Origin: CAYYVJ01 sp964475115
GTDB lineage: Bacteria > Bacillota > Clostridia > Lachnospirales > Lachnospiraceae
DNA: 48,369 nucleotides
Reading direction: 5' to 3'
NCBI GenBank assembly: GCA_964475115.1
Contig: CAYYVJ010000005.1
Location: 1-48,369 of the forward strand
Position numbers and translations under genes: made by a program. Below, one piece after another: positions 1-9,312 of the stretch. Below the pieces are notes generated by a model. The model had not been told where the DNA came from. It made no database searches and saw only the letters and a list, made by a program, of their open reading frames with translations. Position 1 is the stretch's first letter, and each line of letters begins with the position of its first letter.

Positions 1-259
1 TATAGTAGCGTCCATCATCTTCTCCTACATCATAAATATTTACAATATTAGGATGACTTAATCCTGCTGCAGACTGAGCTTCTACAGAAAACTTAGATAC
101 AAAACTTTTATCACTGCTAAACTCATGCTTTAATACCTTAATGGCTACAAAGCGATTTAGTTTATGACACTTTGCTTTATATACATCAGACATTCCACCT
201 GAACCAACTTTTTCCAATATTTCATAACGGTCACTTAAAAACACTCCGCTTGCTAACAT
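1..259 (-). CDS. prkC: PASTA-type Ser/Thr protein kinase, N-terminal part (cut by window edge)
   Basis: Only the first ~86 codons lie in the window; the gene continues beyond base 1. The translation opens MLASGVFLSDRYEILEKVG, then the glycine-rich nucleotide loop (GSGGMSDVY) and the ATP-anchoring lysine in VAIKVLKHE, followed by SHPNIVNIYDVGE. This is the N-lobe of a Hanks-type kinase, and the order stp-prkC is the classic Firmicutes arrangement. In that family the kinase is membrane-anchored with external PASTA repeats that sense muropeptides; those domains are outside the window, so PrkC identity rests on context. The ATG is preceded by GAGGTG, and the phosphatase gene ends 11 bp upstream, so the two are probably co-transcribed. 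Confidence 0.9.
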   Translation of the reverse strand, partial: MLASGVFLSDRYEILEKVGSGGMSDVYKAKCHKLNRFVAIKVLKHEFSSDKSFVSKFSVEAQSAAGLSHPNIVNIYDVGEDDGRYY

Positions 260-270
260 ATATACACCTC

Positions 271-996
271 TTATTTATCTGGCTCAATAAGGACAACTGA
301 AATATTATCCTTGCCACCATTTTTATTTGCTTTTTCAACTAAGTCTTTTGTCTTTTCTTTTGTATCTACTTCTTTCTTAACTACAGAAAATATTTCATCA
401 TCTTCTAGCATATTAGAAAGTCCGTCTGAACACAAAAGAACGCTTTCAAAAGGCTCTAGATCTACTTCAAAGTAATCCACTTTAATCGTTTCTTCTGCAC
501 CAATCGCCCTTGTTATAATATTTTTCTTTTCATGGACTCTTGCTTCTACTCGATCGATTTCTCCCATCGATACCATTACTTCTACCAAGGAATGATCAAT
601 TGTAATTTGGCGAATTTCTTGACCGATTACATAAAGTCTACTATCACCAACGTTTACTACACTCAAGGTGTTTCCATCGATGATTGCAGCCACAAAGGTT
701 GTTCCCATACCCTCTAAATCGATTGAACTTTGACCCATCCTAAAAATTTCTGCATTTACATCTGAAAGTATCTGGTCAAATATTTCAAAATAATGCCCAG
801 ATTCCACCTCTTTCATTCTTTCAACTATCGTACTGACTGCAAGTCTAGAAGCCAAGTCGCCAGCTTTGTGTCCACCCATACCATCTGCCACTATAAATAT
901 GTTAGGAAAACATCCAATGGGGTCATTTGAGTAGAATACATAATCCTGATTTACAGACCTTTTTTGTCCAACATCCGTCATTGCACATACTCTCAT
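271..996 (-). CDS. stp: PP2C-family Ser/Thr protein phosphatase (Stp/PrpC)
   Basis: 241-residue soluble phosphatase that would reverse phosphorylation by the adjacent kinase. Visible PP2C metal-site motifs in order: an early RSVNQD, DGMGGHKAGDLAS near residue 40, GDSRLYV near 118, CSDGLSN near 190, and KDNISVV near the C-terminus. These supply the aspartates that hold two Mn/Mg ions. The length is normal for the family. The ATG overlaps the rlmN stop by 4 bp (ATGA), so translation is coupled to the rRNA/tRNA methylase upstream, while prkC follows after 11 bp. Kinase and phosphatase are expected to act on wall-synthesis and division proteins. Confidence 0.95.
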   Translation of the reverse strand: MRVCAMTDVGQKRSVNQDYVFYSNDPIGCFPNIFIVADGMGGHKAGDLASRLAVSTIVERMKEVESGHYFEIFDQILSDVNAEIFRMGQSSIDLEGMGTTFVAAIIDGNTLSVVNVGDSRLYVIGQEIRQITIDHSLVEVMVSMGEIDRVEARVHEKKNIITRAIGAEETIKVDYFEVDLEPFESVLLCSDGLSNMLEDDEIFSVVKKEVDTKEKTKDLVEKANKNGGKDNISVVLIEPDK

Positions 997-2051
997 TTCT
1001 CCATCTCCTCCTTTTCCTTTTTATTATCTACATAGCTCTTACGTAGTTGGCCACAAGCCCCTTCTATATCTCTTCCCATTTCTCTTCTTATAGTAACATT
1101 AATTCCGTATTTTTCAAGCTTATTTTTAAAGCCGTCTATATCCTTCTTAAGAGATTGTTTGTAAGACCTCTCTTTTATTGGGTTTACCGGAATCAAGTTC
1201 ACATGGCAATTCATTCCTTTTAACAATTTTGCTAATTCTTCTGCTTCTGTAGCTGTATCATTCACACCTGCTACCAAGCTGTATTCTATGGTAATCCTTC
1301 TTCCAGTTTGTAAAAAGTAATACTTACAAGCAGTTAAAACATCTTCAATTGAATAGGTATTTGCGATTGGCATTAAACTTTTCCTTGTCACATCACTAGA
1401 AGCATGTAAGGATAGCGCTAATGTAATTTGCAACTTCTCATCTGCTAGCATCTTAATCTTGGGAACCAACCCACAAGTTGACACTGTAATATTTCTTTGG
1501 CTAATATTCAAACCATTTTCATCTGTTAAAAGACGAAGAAACGTCAGTAAATTCTCATAATTATCAAGTGGTTCACCTGTACCCATAACTACCACATTAT
1601 CTACACGTTCATTTGAATCCTTATGAATTCTATAGATCTGGTCTAGCATCTCTGAGGGCAACAGATTTCTTGACAGTCCACCTATCGTAGAGGCACAAAA
1701 CTTACACCCCATTCTACAGCCTACTTGAGATGAAATACACACAGAATTTCCATGCTTATATTTCATTAATACACTCTCAATGACAGCTCCATCTGATAGT
1801 TCAAACAAGTATTTTCTAGTACCATCTATAGCAGATGTTTGTACTTCTACTGTTTTTAATAGGGTTAATTCATAATTACTTTTCAATTTTTCTTTTAGCT
1901 CTTTGGAAATATTTGTCATCTCATCAAAGTCATTTATATGTTTTATATGCATCCATTGATAAATCTGTTTCCCGCGAAAAGACTTATCACCTAATGAGAC
2001 GATTTCCTGTTCTAGTTCTTTCAAGCTTAATGATTTTATATCTTTTTTCAT
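993..2051 (-). CDS. rlmN: Dual-specificity 23S rRNA A2503 / tRNA A37 C2-methyltransferase RlmN (radical SAM)
   Basis: 352 residues, normal family length. The radical-SAM iron-sulfur motif CxxxCxxC is visible as GCRMGCKFCAS near residue 110, followed by GTGEPLDNYEN (SAM binding) and SLHASSDVTRKSLMPI. A C-terminal cysteine in the GACGQL segment corresponds to the mechanistic Cys that carries the methylene intermediate. The enzyme methylates C2 of adenosine in 23S rRNA and some tRNAs. The gene sits in the rsmB-rlmN-stp-prkC string typical of Firmicutes; its start overlaps the rsmB stop by one base and its end overlaps stp by 4 bp. Confidence 0.97.
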   Translation of the reverse strand: MKKDIKSLSLKELEQEIVSLGDKSFRGKQIYQWMHIKHINDFDEMTNISKELKEKLKSNYELTLLKTVEVQTSAIDGTRKYLFELSDGAVIESVLMKYKHGNSVCISSQVGCRMGCKFCASTIGGLSRNLLPSEMLDQIYRIHKDSNERVDNVVVMGTGEPLDNYENLLTFLRLLTDENGLNISQRNITVSTCGLVPKIKMLADEKLQITLALSLHASSDVTRKSLMPIANTYSIEDVLTACKYYFLQTGRRITIEYSLVAGVNDTATEAEELAKLLKGMNCHVNLIPVNPIKERSYKQSLKKDIDGFKNKLEKYGINVTIRREMGRDIEGACGQLRKSYVDNKKEKEEMEK

Positions 2052-3409
2052 TATTTTGTCCTTTTTAATCTCCCTAAAAAGAATCCATCTGTATTATGAA
2101 TTCCAGGTAAAAGCTGAATATATCCCTTTTTCATTTCATCTGCACTTGCTAAACTTGATGGTAAGTAGGGATTTAAATCTTCTGTTACAAAAGGAAAATT
2201 TTCTGTAAACCAATTTATGTTTTCTTCATTTTCTTCTTTATTTATTGTACAGGTGCTATAAATTAGCGTTCCACCCACTTTTACATACTTTTGTACAACA
2301 GATAAAATATCTCTTTGCAGCTTTACTAAATCCTTTAAAGTATCTGGGTTCGTCTTGTATTTGATATCTGTTTTTTTCCCCATAACACCCAAGCCTGAAC
2401 AAGGTAAATCTGCTATTAAAATATCTGCCTTATCCAAAGATGATTCCTCTAAAAGCAAAGCATCTTGTTGTTTTGCAAATATGTTTTTTGCACCTATTCT
2501 ATCTATATTCTCTTGTATTAGATTAACTTTATATTCTGTTAAATCTCTTGCCTCTACCATTCCACTTTCATTAAGCTTCTCTGCAATATGAAGGCTCTTG
2601 CCTCCTGGAGCAGCGCAGACATCGATTACAGAGTTTCCTTCCTCTACACCTGCCGCTTCTGCAACTAGCATAGAGCTCGTATCTTGAACTTGTAGTGCTC
2701 CTTCTCGAAACACTTTTAAATCATTCAGATAGTTATAGCCTGAAACATAAAATGCATAATCTAAATATTTGTTTGCTTCTACTGTAACATTTTCTTTTTC
2801 TAGAAGATTTAAAATCTCTTCTTTGCTTTTCCTATTTGAAACGATACGAACGGAAGTTTTTTGTTCTTCCAAGGAGGCTTCTGCTATTTTCTCTACTACA
2901 TCATCTGAGTACTCTAGCCTTAACTTTTCTATAATCCATTCAGGAATAGAATATCTAATAGATAGATATTTCACAATGTCTACATCTTTTTCTGGATATT
3001 TTATATCTAATAGGTTTCTGCTAATGTTCCTTAGTACCCCATTTACAAAACCTTTCAAACTTGAAAAGCCTCTTTTTCCAGCTAGTTTCACCGCTTCATT
3101 ACAAGAAGCAGAAACAGGTATACTATCCATGAATTTAATTTCATACACTGCCATTCTCATGATATTACGAATAAGTGGTTTCATTTTATGAACGGCTACT
3201 TTGGAAAATTGATTCATAATATAATCAATCTGAAGCATTTGTTCTATGGTTCCTTCTGAAATCCTAGAAATAAATGCTCTATCATGTTTTTCTAAATATT
3301 GATATTTTTTTAAAGCTTGATTAAGAATTAGATGACTATACTTATTATTCTCTAATACTTCCATCAAAATCTCTAGTACAACTTCTCTTGTATTGATGGT
3401 TTTAGTCAC
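2051..3409 (-). CDS. rsmB: 16S rRNA m5C967 methyltransferase RsmB
   Basis: About 452 residues. An N-terminal NusB-like helical domain (about residues 1-135, with KYSHLILNQALKKY and HDRAFISRISEGT) precedes a Rossmann SAM methyltransferase: VIDVCAAPGGKSLH is the SAM loop, DLPCSGLGV holds one catalytic Cys and STCTINKEEN the nucleophilic Cys of the NSUN/RsmB family. Start choice: an upstream TTG gives six extra residues, but a GGAGGAA box ends 6 bp before an in-frame GTG at 3407-3409, which I prefer. With that start the gene overlaps the upstream protease gene by 8 bp, suggesting coupling. Confidence 0.94.
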   Translation of the reverse strand: MTKTINTREVVLEILMEVLENNKYSHLILNQALKKYQYLEKHDRAFISRISEGTIEQMLQIDYIMNQFSKVAVHKMKPLIRNIMRMAVYEIKFMDSIPVSASCNEAVKLAGKRGFSSLKGFVNGVLRNISRNLLDIKYPEKDVDIVKYLSIRYSIPEWIIEKLRLEYSDDVVEKIAEASLEEQKTSVRIVSNRKSKEEILNLLEKENVTVEANKYLDYAFYVSGYNYLNDLKVFREGALQVQDTSSMLVAEAAGVEEGNSVIDVCAAPGGKSLHIAEKLNESGMVEARDLTEYKVNLIQENIDRIGAKNIFAKQQDALLLEESSLDKADILIADLPCSGLGVMGKKTDIKYKTNPDTLKDLVKLQRDILSVVQKYVKVGGTLIYSTCTINKEENEENINWFTENFPFVTEDLNPYLPSSLASADEMKKGYIQLLPGIHNTDGFFLGRLKRTK

Positions 3410-4115
3410 GATTTCTTCCTCCACCAAACAATAAGAGAAGTCTAATTAATTGTAAAACGCCTCCGGCTGCACTCGCCACATACGTTAAAGCTGCTGCTGA
3501 AAGCACCTTTTTTGTTTGTACTAATTCCTCATCATGTAAGATTCCATAGCTTCCCAAAAGTTTTACTGCACGGCTAGATGCATTAAACTCAACAGGAAGT
3601 GTAATTAATTGAAACAATACAACTAGGCAGAAAAGCCATATTCCAACATTTATTAATGTTGCGCTTCCACCTAAAATAATTCCCAATATAATAATTGGCC
3701 AAGCCATTTTTGATCCGATATTTGCTACTGGTACAAAAGCAGCTCTGATTTTTAATGGAGCATAATTGTTAGCATGCTGGATAGCATGTCCGCACTCATG
3801 TGCTGCTACGCCTATGGCAGCTACTGAATTAGAACCATAGGTAGAATCAGAAAGCCTTAAAACTTTAGTTCTAGGGTCATAATGATCTGTCAAGTTTCCA
3901 GGCACTTGTTCTACTGCCACATCAAACACACCTGAATATTGAAGTACCTTTCTTGCAGCCTCTGCTCCAGTTAATCCGCTTATACTTCTTACTTTTGAAT
4001 ACTTGTTAAATGTACTCTTCACTTTTGCGGACGCAATCATTGCCAATACTGCTGCAATTAAGACTAATATATAAGTTGAATCCATTCCATAATAAATTCC
4101 ATTTCCAAAATACAT
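3402..4115 (-). CDS. Putative membrane zinc metallopeptidase (YugP family)
   Basis: About 237 residues. The zinc motif HExxH is present as AAHECGHAIQH near residue 107. Hydrophobic segments occur at the N-terminus (STYILVLIAAVLAMIAS), at about residues 145-180 (WPIIILGIILGG, WLFCLVVLFQLITLPVEF) and at the C-terminus. This matches the YugP-like neutral zinc metallopeptidase family, whose substrate is unknown. Start is uncertain: ATG at 4113-4115 has an AAGG 11 bp upstream; a GTG nine bases earlier is only 2 bp from that box. It lies between fmt (16 bp away) and rsmB (overlap). Confidence 0.85.
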   Translation of the reverse strand: MYFGNGIYYGMDSTYILVLIAAVLAMIASAKVKSTFNKYSKVRSISGLTGAEAARKVLQYSGVFDVAVEQVPGNLTDHYDPRTKVLRLSDSTYGSNSVAAIGVAAHECGHAIQHANNYAPLKIRAAFVPVANIGSKMAWPIIILGIILGGSATLINVGIWLFCLVVLFQLITLPVEFNASSRAVKLLGSYGILHDEELVQTKKVLSAAALTYVASAAGGVLQLIRLLLLFGGGRNRD

Positions 4116-4131
4116 AATATGCACATCCTTT

Positions 4132-5061
4132 TTATAGTAAGCTCATTCCCGTTTCTAAAGTATTACCTCTTAAAAACGCATCAACGGTCATCCTCTTTTT
4201 TCCTTGTAGTTGAAGTTCCTTAATTACAAGTGCTCCCTTACCTGTCTTAACAATTATTCCATCTTTACTTATTTCAACTATCGTTCCATTTTCAGCCTTA
4301 TATTCCTTTTCTATAACATCAGCCTGCCATATTTTAAGCATCTTGCCTTCCAGCGAGGTATAAGTGCTAGGCCATGGATTTAGCCCGCGTATTAAGCGTT
4401 CAATTTGGATTGCATCCATATCCCAATTTATATTTCCAAGACTTTTATCTAACATCTTTACATAGGAGGATAAACCTTCCTCTTGTTTTTCTCTAGTAGC
4501 TGTTCCTTCTTCTAATTCTTGTAAAACAGAAAGCATAAGAGGACCTCCTAAAACAGCCAACTTATCGTGTAAACTCCCGCCCGTTTCTTTCTCTTCTATA
4601 GGAACAACAACCTTTTTAATCATATCTCCTGTATCTATACCTACATCCATATACATGGCTGTCACTCCAGTTTCTTTTTCACCATTTATAACCGCCCAAT
4701 TTATTGGTGCAGATCCTCTTAATTTTGGTAATAAAGAAGCATGTACGTTTAGACAACCATACTTTGGCAAGTTCAAAATAGCCTTTGGCAGTAGTTGTCC
4801 AAACGCTACTACTACAATCACGTCTGCTGACATAGCTATAAGTTCTTCCATAAAATCAGGATCTTTCACCTTGACTGGTTGATATACCGGTATATTATTC
4901 GCTAAAGCTGTTTCCTTAATTGGAGGAAACTGTACAGCACCGCCTCTTCCTTTTGGCTTATCCGGCTGAGTAACAACCCCAACTACTTGGTGACTAGAGT
5001 TTATTAAAGACTCTAGTGTTGGTACTGCAAAATCAGGTGTTCCCATAAATACAATCTTCAT
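4132..5061 (-). CDS. fmt: Methionyl-tRNA formyltransferase
   Basis: 309 residues, typical length. The N-terminal Rossmann formyltransferase domain begins MKIVFMGTPDFAVPTLE. The signature HASLLPKLRGSAPINWA contains the conserved catalytic His and the SLLPxxRG loop. VGIDTGDMI carries the catalytic Asp, and the C-terminal OB-like tRNA-binding domain follows from about residue 205 (LIRGLNPWPSTYTSLEGKML). It formylates initiator Met-tRNA using 10-formyl-tetrahydrofolate. The def gene, whose product removes the same formyl group, lies immediately upstream in the operon (27 bp). Confidence 0.97.
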   Translation of the reverse strand: MKIVFMGTPDFAVPTLESLINSSHQVVGVVTQPDKPKGRGGAVQFPPIKETALANNIPVYQPVKVKDPDFMEELIAMSADVIVVVAFGQLLPKAILNLPKYGCLNVHASLLPKLRGSAPINWAVINGEKETGVTAMYMDVGIDTGDMIKKVVVPIEEKETGGSLHDKLAVLGGPLMLSVLQELEEGTATREKQEEGLSSYVKMLDKSLGNINWDMDAIQIERLIRGLNPWPSTYTSLEGKMLKIWQADVIEKEYKAENGTIVEISKDGIIVKTGKGALVIKELQLQGKKRMTVDAFLRGNTLETGMSLL

Positions 5062-5088
5062 ATACTCTCATTTACCTTTCCTATCTTC

Positions 5089-5565
5089 TTATATATCTTC
5101 GTCATCCTCTGTAATCATATACACTTCGCCCTCTACTTTATCTACATATAGAATGCCATCTAGGTGATCAATTTCATGGCAGATTGCTCTTGCGAGTAAT
5201 TCTGTACCTTCTAAAGTAAACTCCTTCATCTTTCGATCAAAAGCCTTTATTTTTACATAATTTGGCCTAGTAACAATGCCAGCTTTACCAGGAAAACTTA
5301 AACAACCTTCGTCTCCCGACTGTTCTCCACTTACTTCAAGTATCTCAGGGTTTATAATTACAATAGGGCCTTCTCCTATATCTATTGTTACTAATCTTTT
5401 TAATACTCCAACTTGCGGAGCTGCTAAGCCTACTCCGTTAGCTTCATACATGGTTTCAAGCATATCATCAATCAAGGTATTTATCTTGGGTGTCATCATC
5501 TTTATTGGTTTGGATTGTTTTCTTAAAATTTCATCTTCTTCTAATCTTATATTTCTTATTGCCAT
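5089..5565 (-). CDS. def: Peptide deformylase
   Basis: About 158 residues; removes the N-formyl group from nascent proteins in the cytoplasm. All three signature motifs are visible: GVGLAAPQVG (motif I), EGCLSFPG (motif II, metal-binding Cys) and HEIDHLDG (motif III, HExxH metal ligands and catalytic Glu). Start choice: two ATGs lie six bases apart; the upstream one directly abuts the GGAAGG box, while the ATG at 5563-5565 has a proper 6-bp spacing and gives the canonical MAIRNIRLEEDEILR. Flanked by priA (16 bp) and fmt. Confidence 0.96.
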   Translation of the reverse strand: MAIRNIRLEEDEILRKQSKPIKMMTPKINTLIDDMLETMYEANGVGLAAPQVGVLKRLVTIDIGEGPIVIINPEILEVSGEQSGDEGCLSFPGKAGIVTRPNYVKIKAFDRKMKEFTLEGTELLARAICHEIDHLDGILYVDKVEGEVYMITEDDEDI

Positions 5566-5581
5566 ATGCATCCTTCCTTCT

Positions 5582-7813
5582 CTAGTATATATTCATTGGA
5601 TTAAAGTCAAACTGTACCAATGTTTCCTTTTCTACAGGATTTTCTTTTATAAATATTTCTATGTCATCTTTTATTTGTGTTAAGTAATCATAACTTACAT
5701 GCTTTAGGTAAATCACCTTGCGGTAAATATCGTTTATTTTTGCTATTCCAGCATCTGAAGGTCCTATCACTTGAAAATTCATTGTTTCATATTTTTTTAC
5801 AATCCTAGTATGAATTAATACTGCTAGTTTATCACAATATTCATAGTCTGCGCAAGTAATTAAAATCATCAGCATATTTGCCACAGGCGGATAATTAAGC
5901 AACCTTCTATATAACATTTCTTGATTATAAAAATTAATATAATCTTGTTTTGCTGCTGTTTCTATACTGTAATGTTCAGGACTGTAGGTTTGAATCACTA
6001 CTTCACCTTCATAATTCCCTCTTCCTGCTCTACCTGCTGCCTGAGTCAAAAGTTGGAAGGTACGTTCTGCTGCCCTATAATCATTTGCATATAGAGATAA
6101 ATCTGCTGCAATCACTCCAACTAAAGTAACTAATGGAAAATCATGTCCTTTTACAATCATTTGTGTTCCAATCAAAATATCAGCTTCATGGTTAGCAAAC
6201 GTCGATAGGATTTTTTCATGACCATCTTTATTTTTTGTGGTGTCCATATCCATTCTAAGTACTCTGGCTTTTGGAAAACTCTTCCTTACCGCCTCTTCTA
6301 CTTTTTGAGTTCCAAGACCAAAAGCAGCTATATAAGGCGAACTACAGCTAGGGCATTGCTTTGGCATAGATATTTGGTAACCGCAATAATGGCACATTAA
6401 TTTCCCATTATTATGAGAAGTCAAACTCACATCACAATGTGGGCATTTAAGGGGCTTTCCACATGCACGACAAGATACAAAACCCGCATAACCTCTTCTA
6501 TTTATAAACAATATTATCTGTTGTTTTTTATTTAACCTATCTTCAATCAACTCTCTTAACTTTCGACTAAAGATTGTTCTATTTCCTTCTTTAAGCTCTT
6601 CTCTCAAATCAACTGTGTGAACTTCTGGGAGTGGAGACTTGTTTATTCTCTCTTTTAAAGTCAGTAATGTATAGTTACCTATTAAGGTATTATGATAAGA
6701 TTCTATCGACGGCGTTGCAGAACCTAATACTACAAATGCGCCTGCTAGTCTTGCTCGTTCAATCGACGTTTCTCTCGCATGATATTTAGGAGTAGTCTCA
6801 CTTTTATAGCTACCTTCATGCTCTTCATCAATAATTATAACTCCTAAATTTGAAAATGGTGTGAACAAAGCCGATCTTGGACCAATCATAATATCGATTC
6901 CGCCTGTCTTTGCACGCCTAAATTGATCAAATCTCTCACCAGCTGAAAGTTTAGAGTTAATGATAGATACTCTTTCGCCAAACCGTTTATAAAATCTAAA
7001 TATTGTTTGGTAGGTTAAAGCAATCTCTGGTATTAGTACAATGGCCTGCTTTCCATCTTTTATTACCTCAGCAATCAATTCCATATATACTTCTGTCTTT
7101 CCACTTCCTGTTACACCATGAACTAAATAGGTAGAAGCAATATTTCTCTTATAATCTTCTAAAATCCTTTCCACCACATACTTTTGCTCTTGATTTAATT
7201 CCAAATTATATTCTTCTGTCTTAACATTATAGACATTCGGATTTCTTAAAATATCTTCTGAAGTAACCTCTATTATCTTTAGCTTTTCTAAATCTTTTAT
7301 AGTTGAAGCTGAAATATTAAGCTTCTTTGAAATAATTTCATAAGACCATTGGCTCTCTTTTATTAGCTCTTCTAAAACCCTGGCTCTAGCAGTATATTTT
7401 TTGTGTTTATACTCTTCTAAAAGAAGAGCTGCCTCTTCCTTTGAAAGAAGTAATTTAATATACCTCTTTTTAGTAGAATGAATCTTCCTTTTTATTGGTA
7501 TTACCGTTTTCAAGGCTTGAATCATAGTAGAACCATAATTTTCACGTATCCACCATGCAAGTTGAATTAATTGGGTTTCTATCGTTGTACTATCTTTCAA
7601 AACATTTTCTACATTTTTTATTTTGTCCACTGGATAATCCGCTTTATGGGAAATCCCTACAACGTATCCTTTTATAAGTCGATTCCCCATACCAAAAGGC
7701 ATTTCTACCTGACTTCCAATCTTTATCTGGGAAAGCAGTTTCTCGGGTATGGCATATTGAAAGACTTTATCTAACTTTTCATGAGAAATATCTACAATTA
7801 TATCTGCATACAA
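5582..7813 (-). CDS. priA: Primosomal protein N' (replication restart helicase PriA)
   Basis: 743 residues. The N-terminal 3'-DNA-binding domain begins MYADIIVDISHEKLDKVFQY. The superfamily 2 helicase core has Walker A GVTGSGKTEVY near residue 236, the DEEHEGSYK Walker B box near 329 and QAAGRAGR motif VI. Between the helicase lobes a zinc-binding insert carries eight cysteines in four pairs (CRACG, CPHC, CHYC, CPSC, about residues 447-490), as expected for PriA. It reloads replisomes at stalled forks. Distance to the upstream murE-like gene is 20 bp. Placement beside def-fmt is the common bacterial order. Confidence 0.97.
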   Translation of the reverse strand: MYADIIVDISHEKLDKVFQYAIPEKLLSQIKIGSQVEMPFGMGNRLIKGYVVGISHKADYPVDKIKNVENVLKDSTTIETQLIQLAWWIRENYGSTMIQALKTVIPIKRKIHSTKKRYIKLLLSKEEAALLLEEYKHKKYTARARVLEELIKESQWSYEIISKKLNISASTIKDLEKLKIIEVTSEDILRNPNVYNVKTEEYNLELNQEQKYVVERILEDYKRNIASTYLVHGVTGSGKTEVYMELIAEVIKDGKQAIVLIPEIALTYQTIFRFYKRFGERVSIINSKLSAGERFDQFRRAKTGGIDIMIGPRSALFTPFSNLGVIIIDEEHEGSYKSETTPKYHARETSIERARLAGAFVVLGSATPSIESYHNTLIGNYTLLTLKERINKSPLPEVHTVDLREELKEGNRTIFSRKLRELIEDRLNKKQQIILFINRRGYAGFVSCRACGKPLKCPHCDVSLTSHNNGKLMCHYCGYQISMPKQCPSCSSPYIAAFGLGTQKVEEAVRKSFPKARVLRMDMDTTKNKDGHEKILSTFANHEADILIGTQMIVKGHDFPLVTLVGVIAADLSLYANDYRAAERTFQLLTQAAGRAGRGNYEGEVVIQTYSPEHYSIETAAKQDYINFYNQEMLYRRLLNYPPVANMLMILITCADYEYCDKLAVLIHTRIVKKYETMNFQVIGPSDAGIAKINDIYRKVIYLKHVSYDYLTQIKDDIEIFIKENPVEKETLVQFDFNPMNIY

Positions 7814-7833
7814 AAAAACGCCTCCTTTGTGTT

Positions 7834-9312
7834 TTATGCCTCTAAAATAAGTTCTCTATCATCCATATGGTATTTTACATTCTTAATTTCTTGATAAATT
7901 TCGTGACCTTTTCCTGCAATCACTATCAAATCACCTTCTAATGCATTGGATATGGCATATTTTATCGCTTCTTTTCTATCTGTTTTTACAAGGTATAGAC
8001 CTTCGGTTTTTTTTATTCCTACTTCTATATCAGAAATAATACTTTCTGCTTCTTCATTTCTAGGATTGTCTGAAGTAATAATGGTGTAATCGGCTAACCT
8101 TCCCGATACTTCTCCCATTTCAAATCTTCTATCCTTTGAACGATCACCACCACATCCAAATATACAGACTAACCTTTCAGGTTTATAATCTAAAAGAGTC
8201 GTCAATATAGATTCCAAACTTATTGCATTGTGAGCATAGTCAAGTAATACTCTAAACTTATCCGATACATGAATCCATTCACATCTTCCTTTTATTTTAC
8301 ATTGTTCTATCCCTTGTAAAATAATTTGATTTGGAATTTTAAGTTCTCTTGCAATTGCATACGCACAAAGGGAATTATATACATTAAACATTCCTGGTAA
8401 AGATAACCTAATAATTGCTTCTTCTTTCTCAAAAAAATCTTCGGTTTTTTCTTCTAACCTATACATCATACCATAAATAGAGTTTTCTCTATATTGCTTA
8501 ATATGATTTCCCATATAATCGGCTTCTTTTTGAATTCCAAAGCTTCTCTTTTTATGGGGTGATTCCTTCCAAAAAGACTCCATATATCTATCATCTATAT
8601 TAAAAATACCAACCTTACACATATCAACAAAAAGTTTTTTGCACGCAATATATTCATCAAAAGAAGCATGTTCCTTTTCCCCTACATGATCTTTAGTTAG
8701 ATTAGTAAAGGCAGCAATCGTAAAATCAATTTCATTGCATCTTTTATGCTTTAATCCAAGGGATGAAACTTCCAACACTACTGCTTGATATCCAGCTTCT
8801 ACCATCTCAGCCATATACTTTTGAATATCATAAGACATAGGAGTGGTATTCTCTGAGTTTAATGTTGATTTACCTGTTATAATCTCGACAGTACCAATCA
8901 ACCCTGTTTGACATCCATATCGCTCTAATACGGATTTTACCATATAAGCAGTTGTAGTTTTACCTTTTGTCCCTGTTATTCCAATGGTTAAAAGATTTTT
9001 TGAAGGATTTTGAAAATACTCTGCTGAAATCTTGGCTAAAGCATCCTTTGTATCTTCTACCAATAAAATCGTAACCTCGTGGTCATAGATTTCTATCGTT
9101 TTACTCAAATCTTCTACGATCAGAACGAGTGCACCTTTCAAAAGAGCTTCCTTCACATAGTCATGTCCATCTTTTGTCTCGCCACGTAAACACACAAAGA
9201 TGCCTTGCTCTTTTACTTTTCTAGTATCAAAATAAATATCTGAAACATCTAAATCTGTGCTTCCTTGCAATACATAATAATCAAGATTTTTAATTAATTT
9301 TTTTAGATTCAT
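7834..9312 (-). CDS. MurE-family amino-acid ligase, second paralogue
   Basis: 492 residues with the three Mur-ligase domains. ATP loop GITGTKGKTTTAYMV near residue 110, NTTPMS substrate loop, a lysine in FDEYIACKKLF where the carbamylated Mg-bridging Lys of MurE lies, the RFEMGEVSGRLAD segment, and TSDNPRNEEAE with the DNPR motif that in DAP-type MurE contacts meso-diaminopimelate. It is collinear and same-length with the upstream copy at 10775-12250, but differs at conserved positions (GRCEWI against GRVEPV; SSLGL against SSQGL). Start overlaps the murF stop by 4 bp, so it is translated with murF. It may be a redundant UDP-MurNAc-tripeptide synthetase or have a changed substrate; I cannot decide which. 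Confidence 0.85.
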   Translation of the reverse strand: MNLKKLIKNLDYYVLQGSTDLDVSDIYFDTRKVKEQGIFVCLRGETKDGHDYVKEALLKGALVLIVEDLSKTIEIYDHEVTILLVEDTKDALAKISAEYFQNPSKNLLTIGITGTKGKTTTAYMVKSVLERYGCQTGLIGTVEIITGKSTLNSENTTPMSYDIQKYMAEMVEAGYQAVVLEVSSLGLKHKRCNEIDFTIAAFTNLTKDHVGEKEHASFDEYIACKKLFVDMCKVGIFNIDDRYMESFWKESPHKKRSFGIQKEADYMGNHIKQYRENSIYGMMYRLEEKTEDFFEKEEAIIRLSLPGMFNVYNSLCAYAIARELKIPNQIILQGIEQCKIKGRCEWIHVSDKFRVLLDYAHNAISLESILTTLLDYKPERLVCIFGCGGDRSKDRRFEMGEVSGRLADYTIITSDNPRNEEAESIISDIEVGIKKTEGLYLVKTDRKEAIKYAISNALEGDLIVIAGKGHEIYQEIKNVKYHMDDRELILEA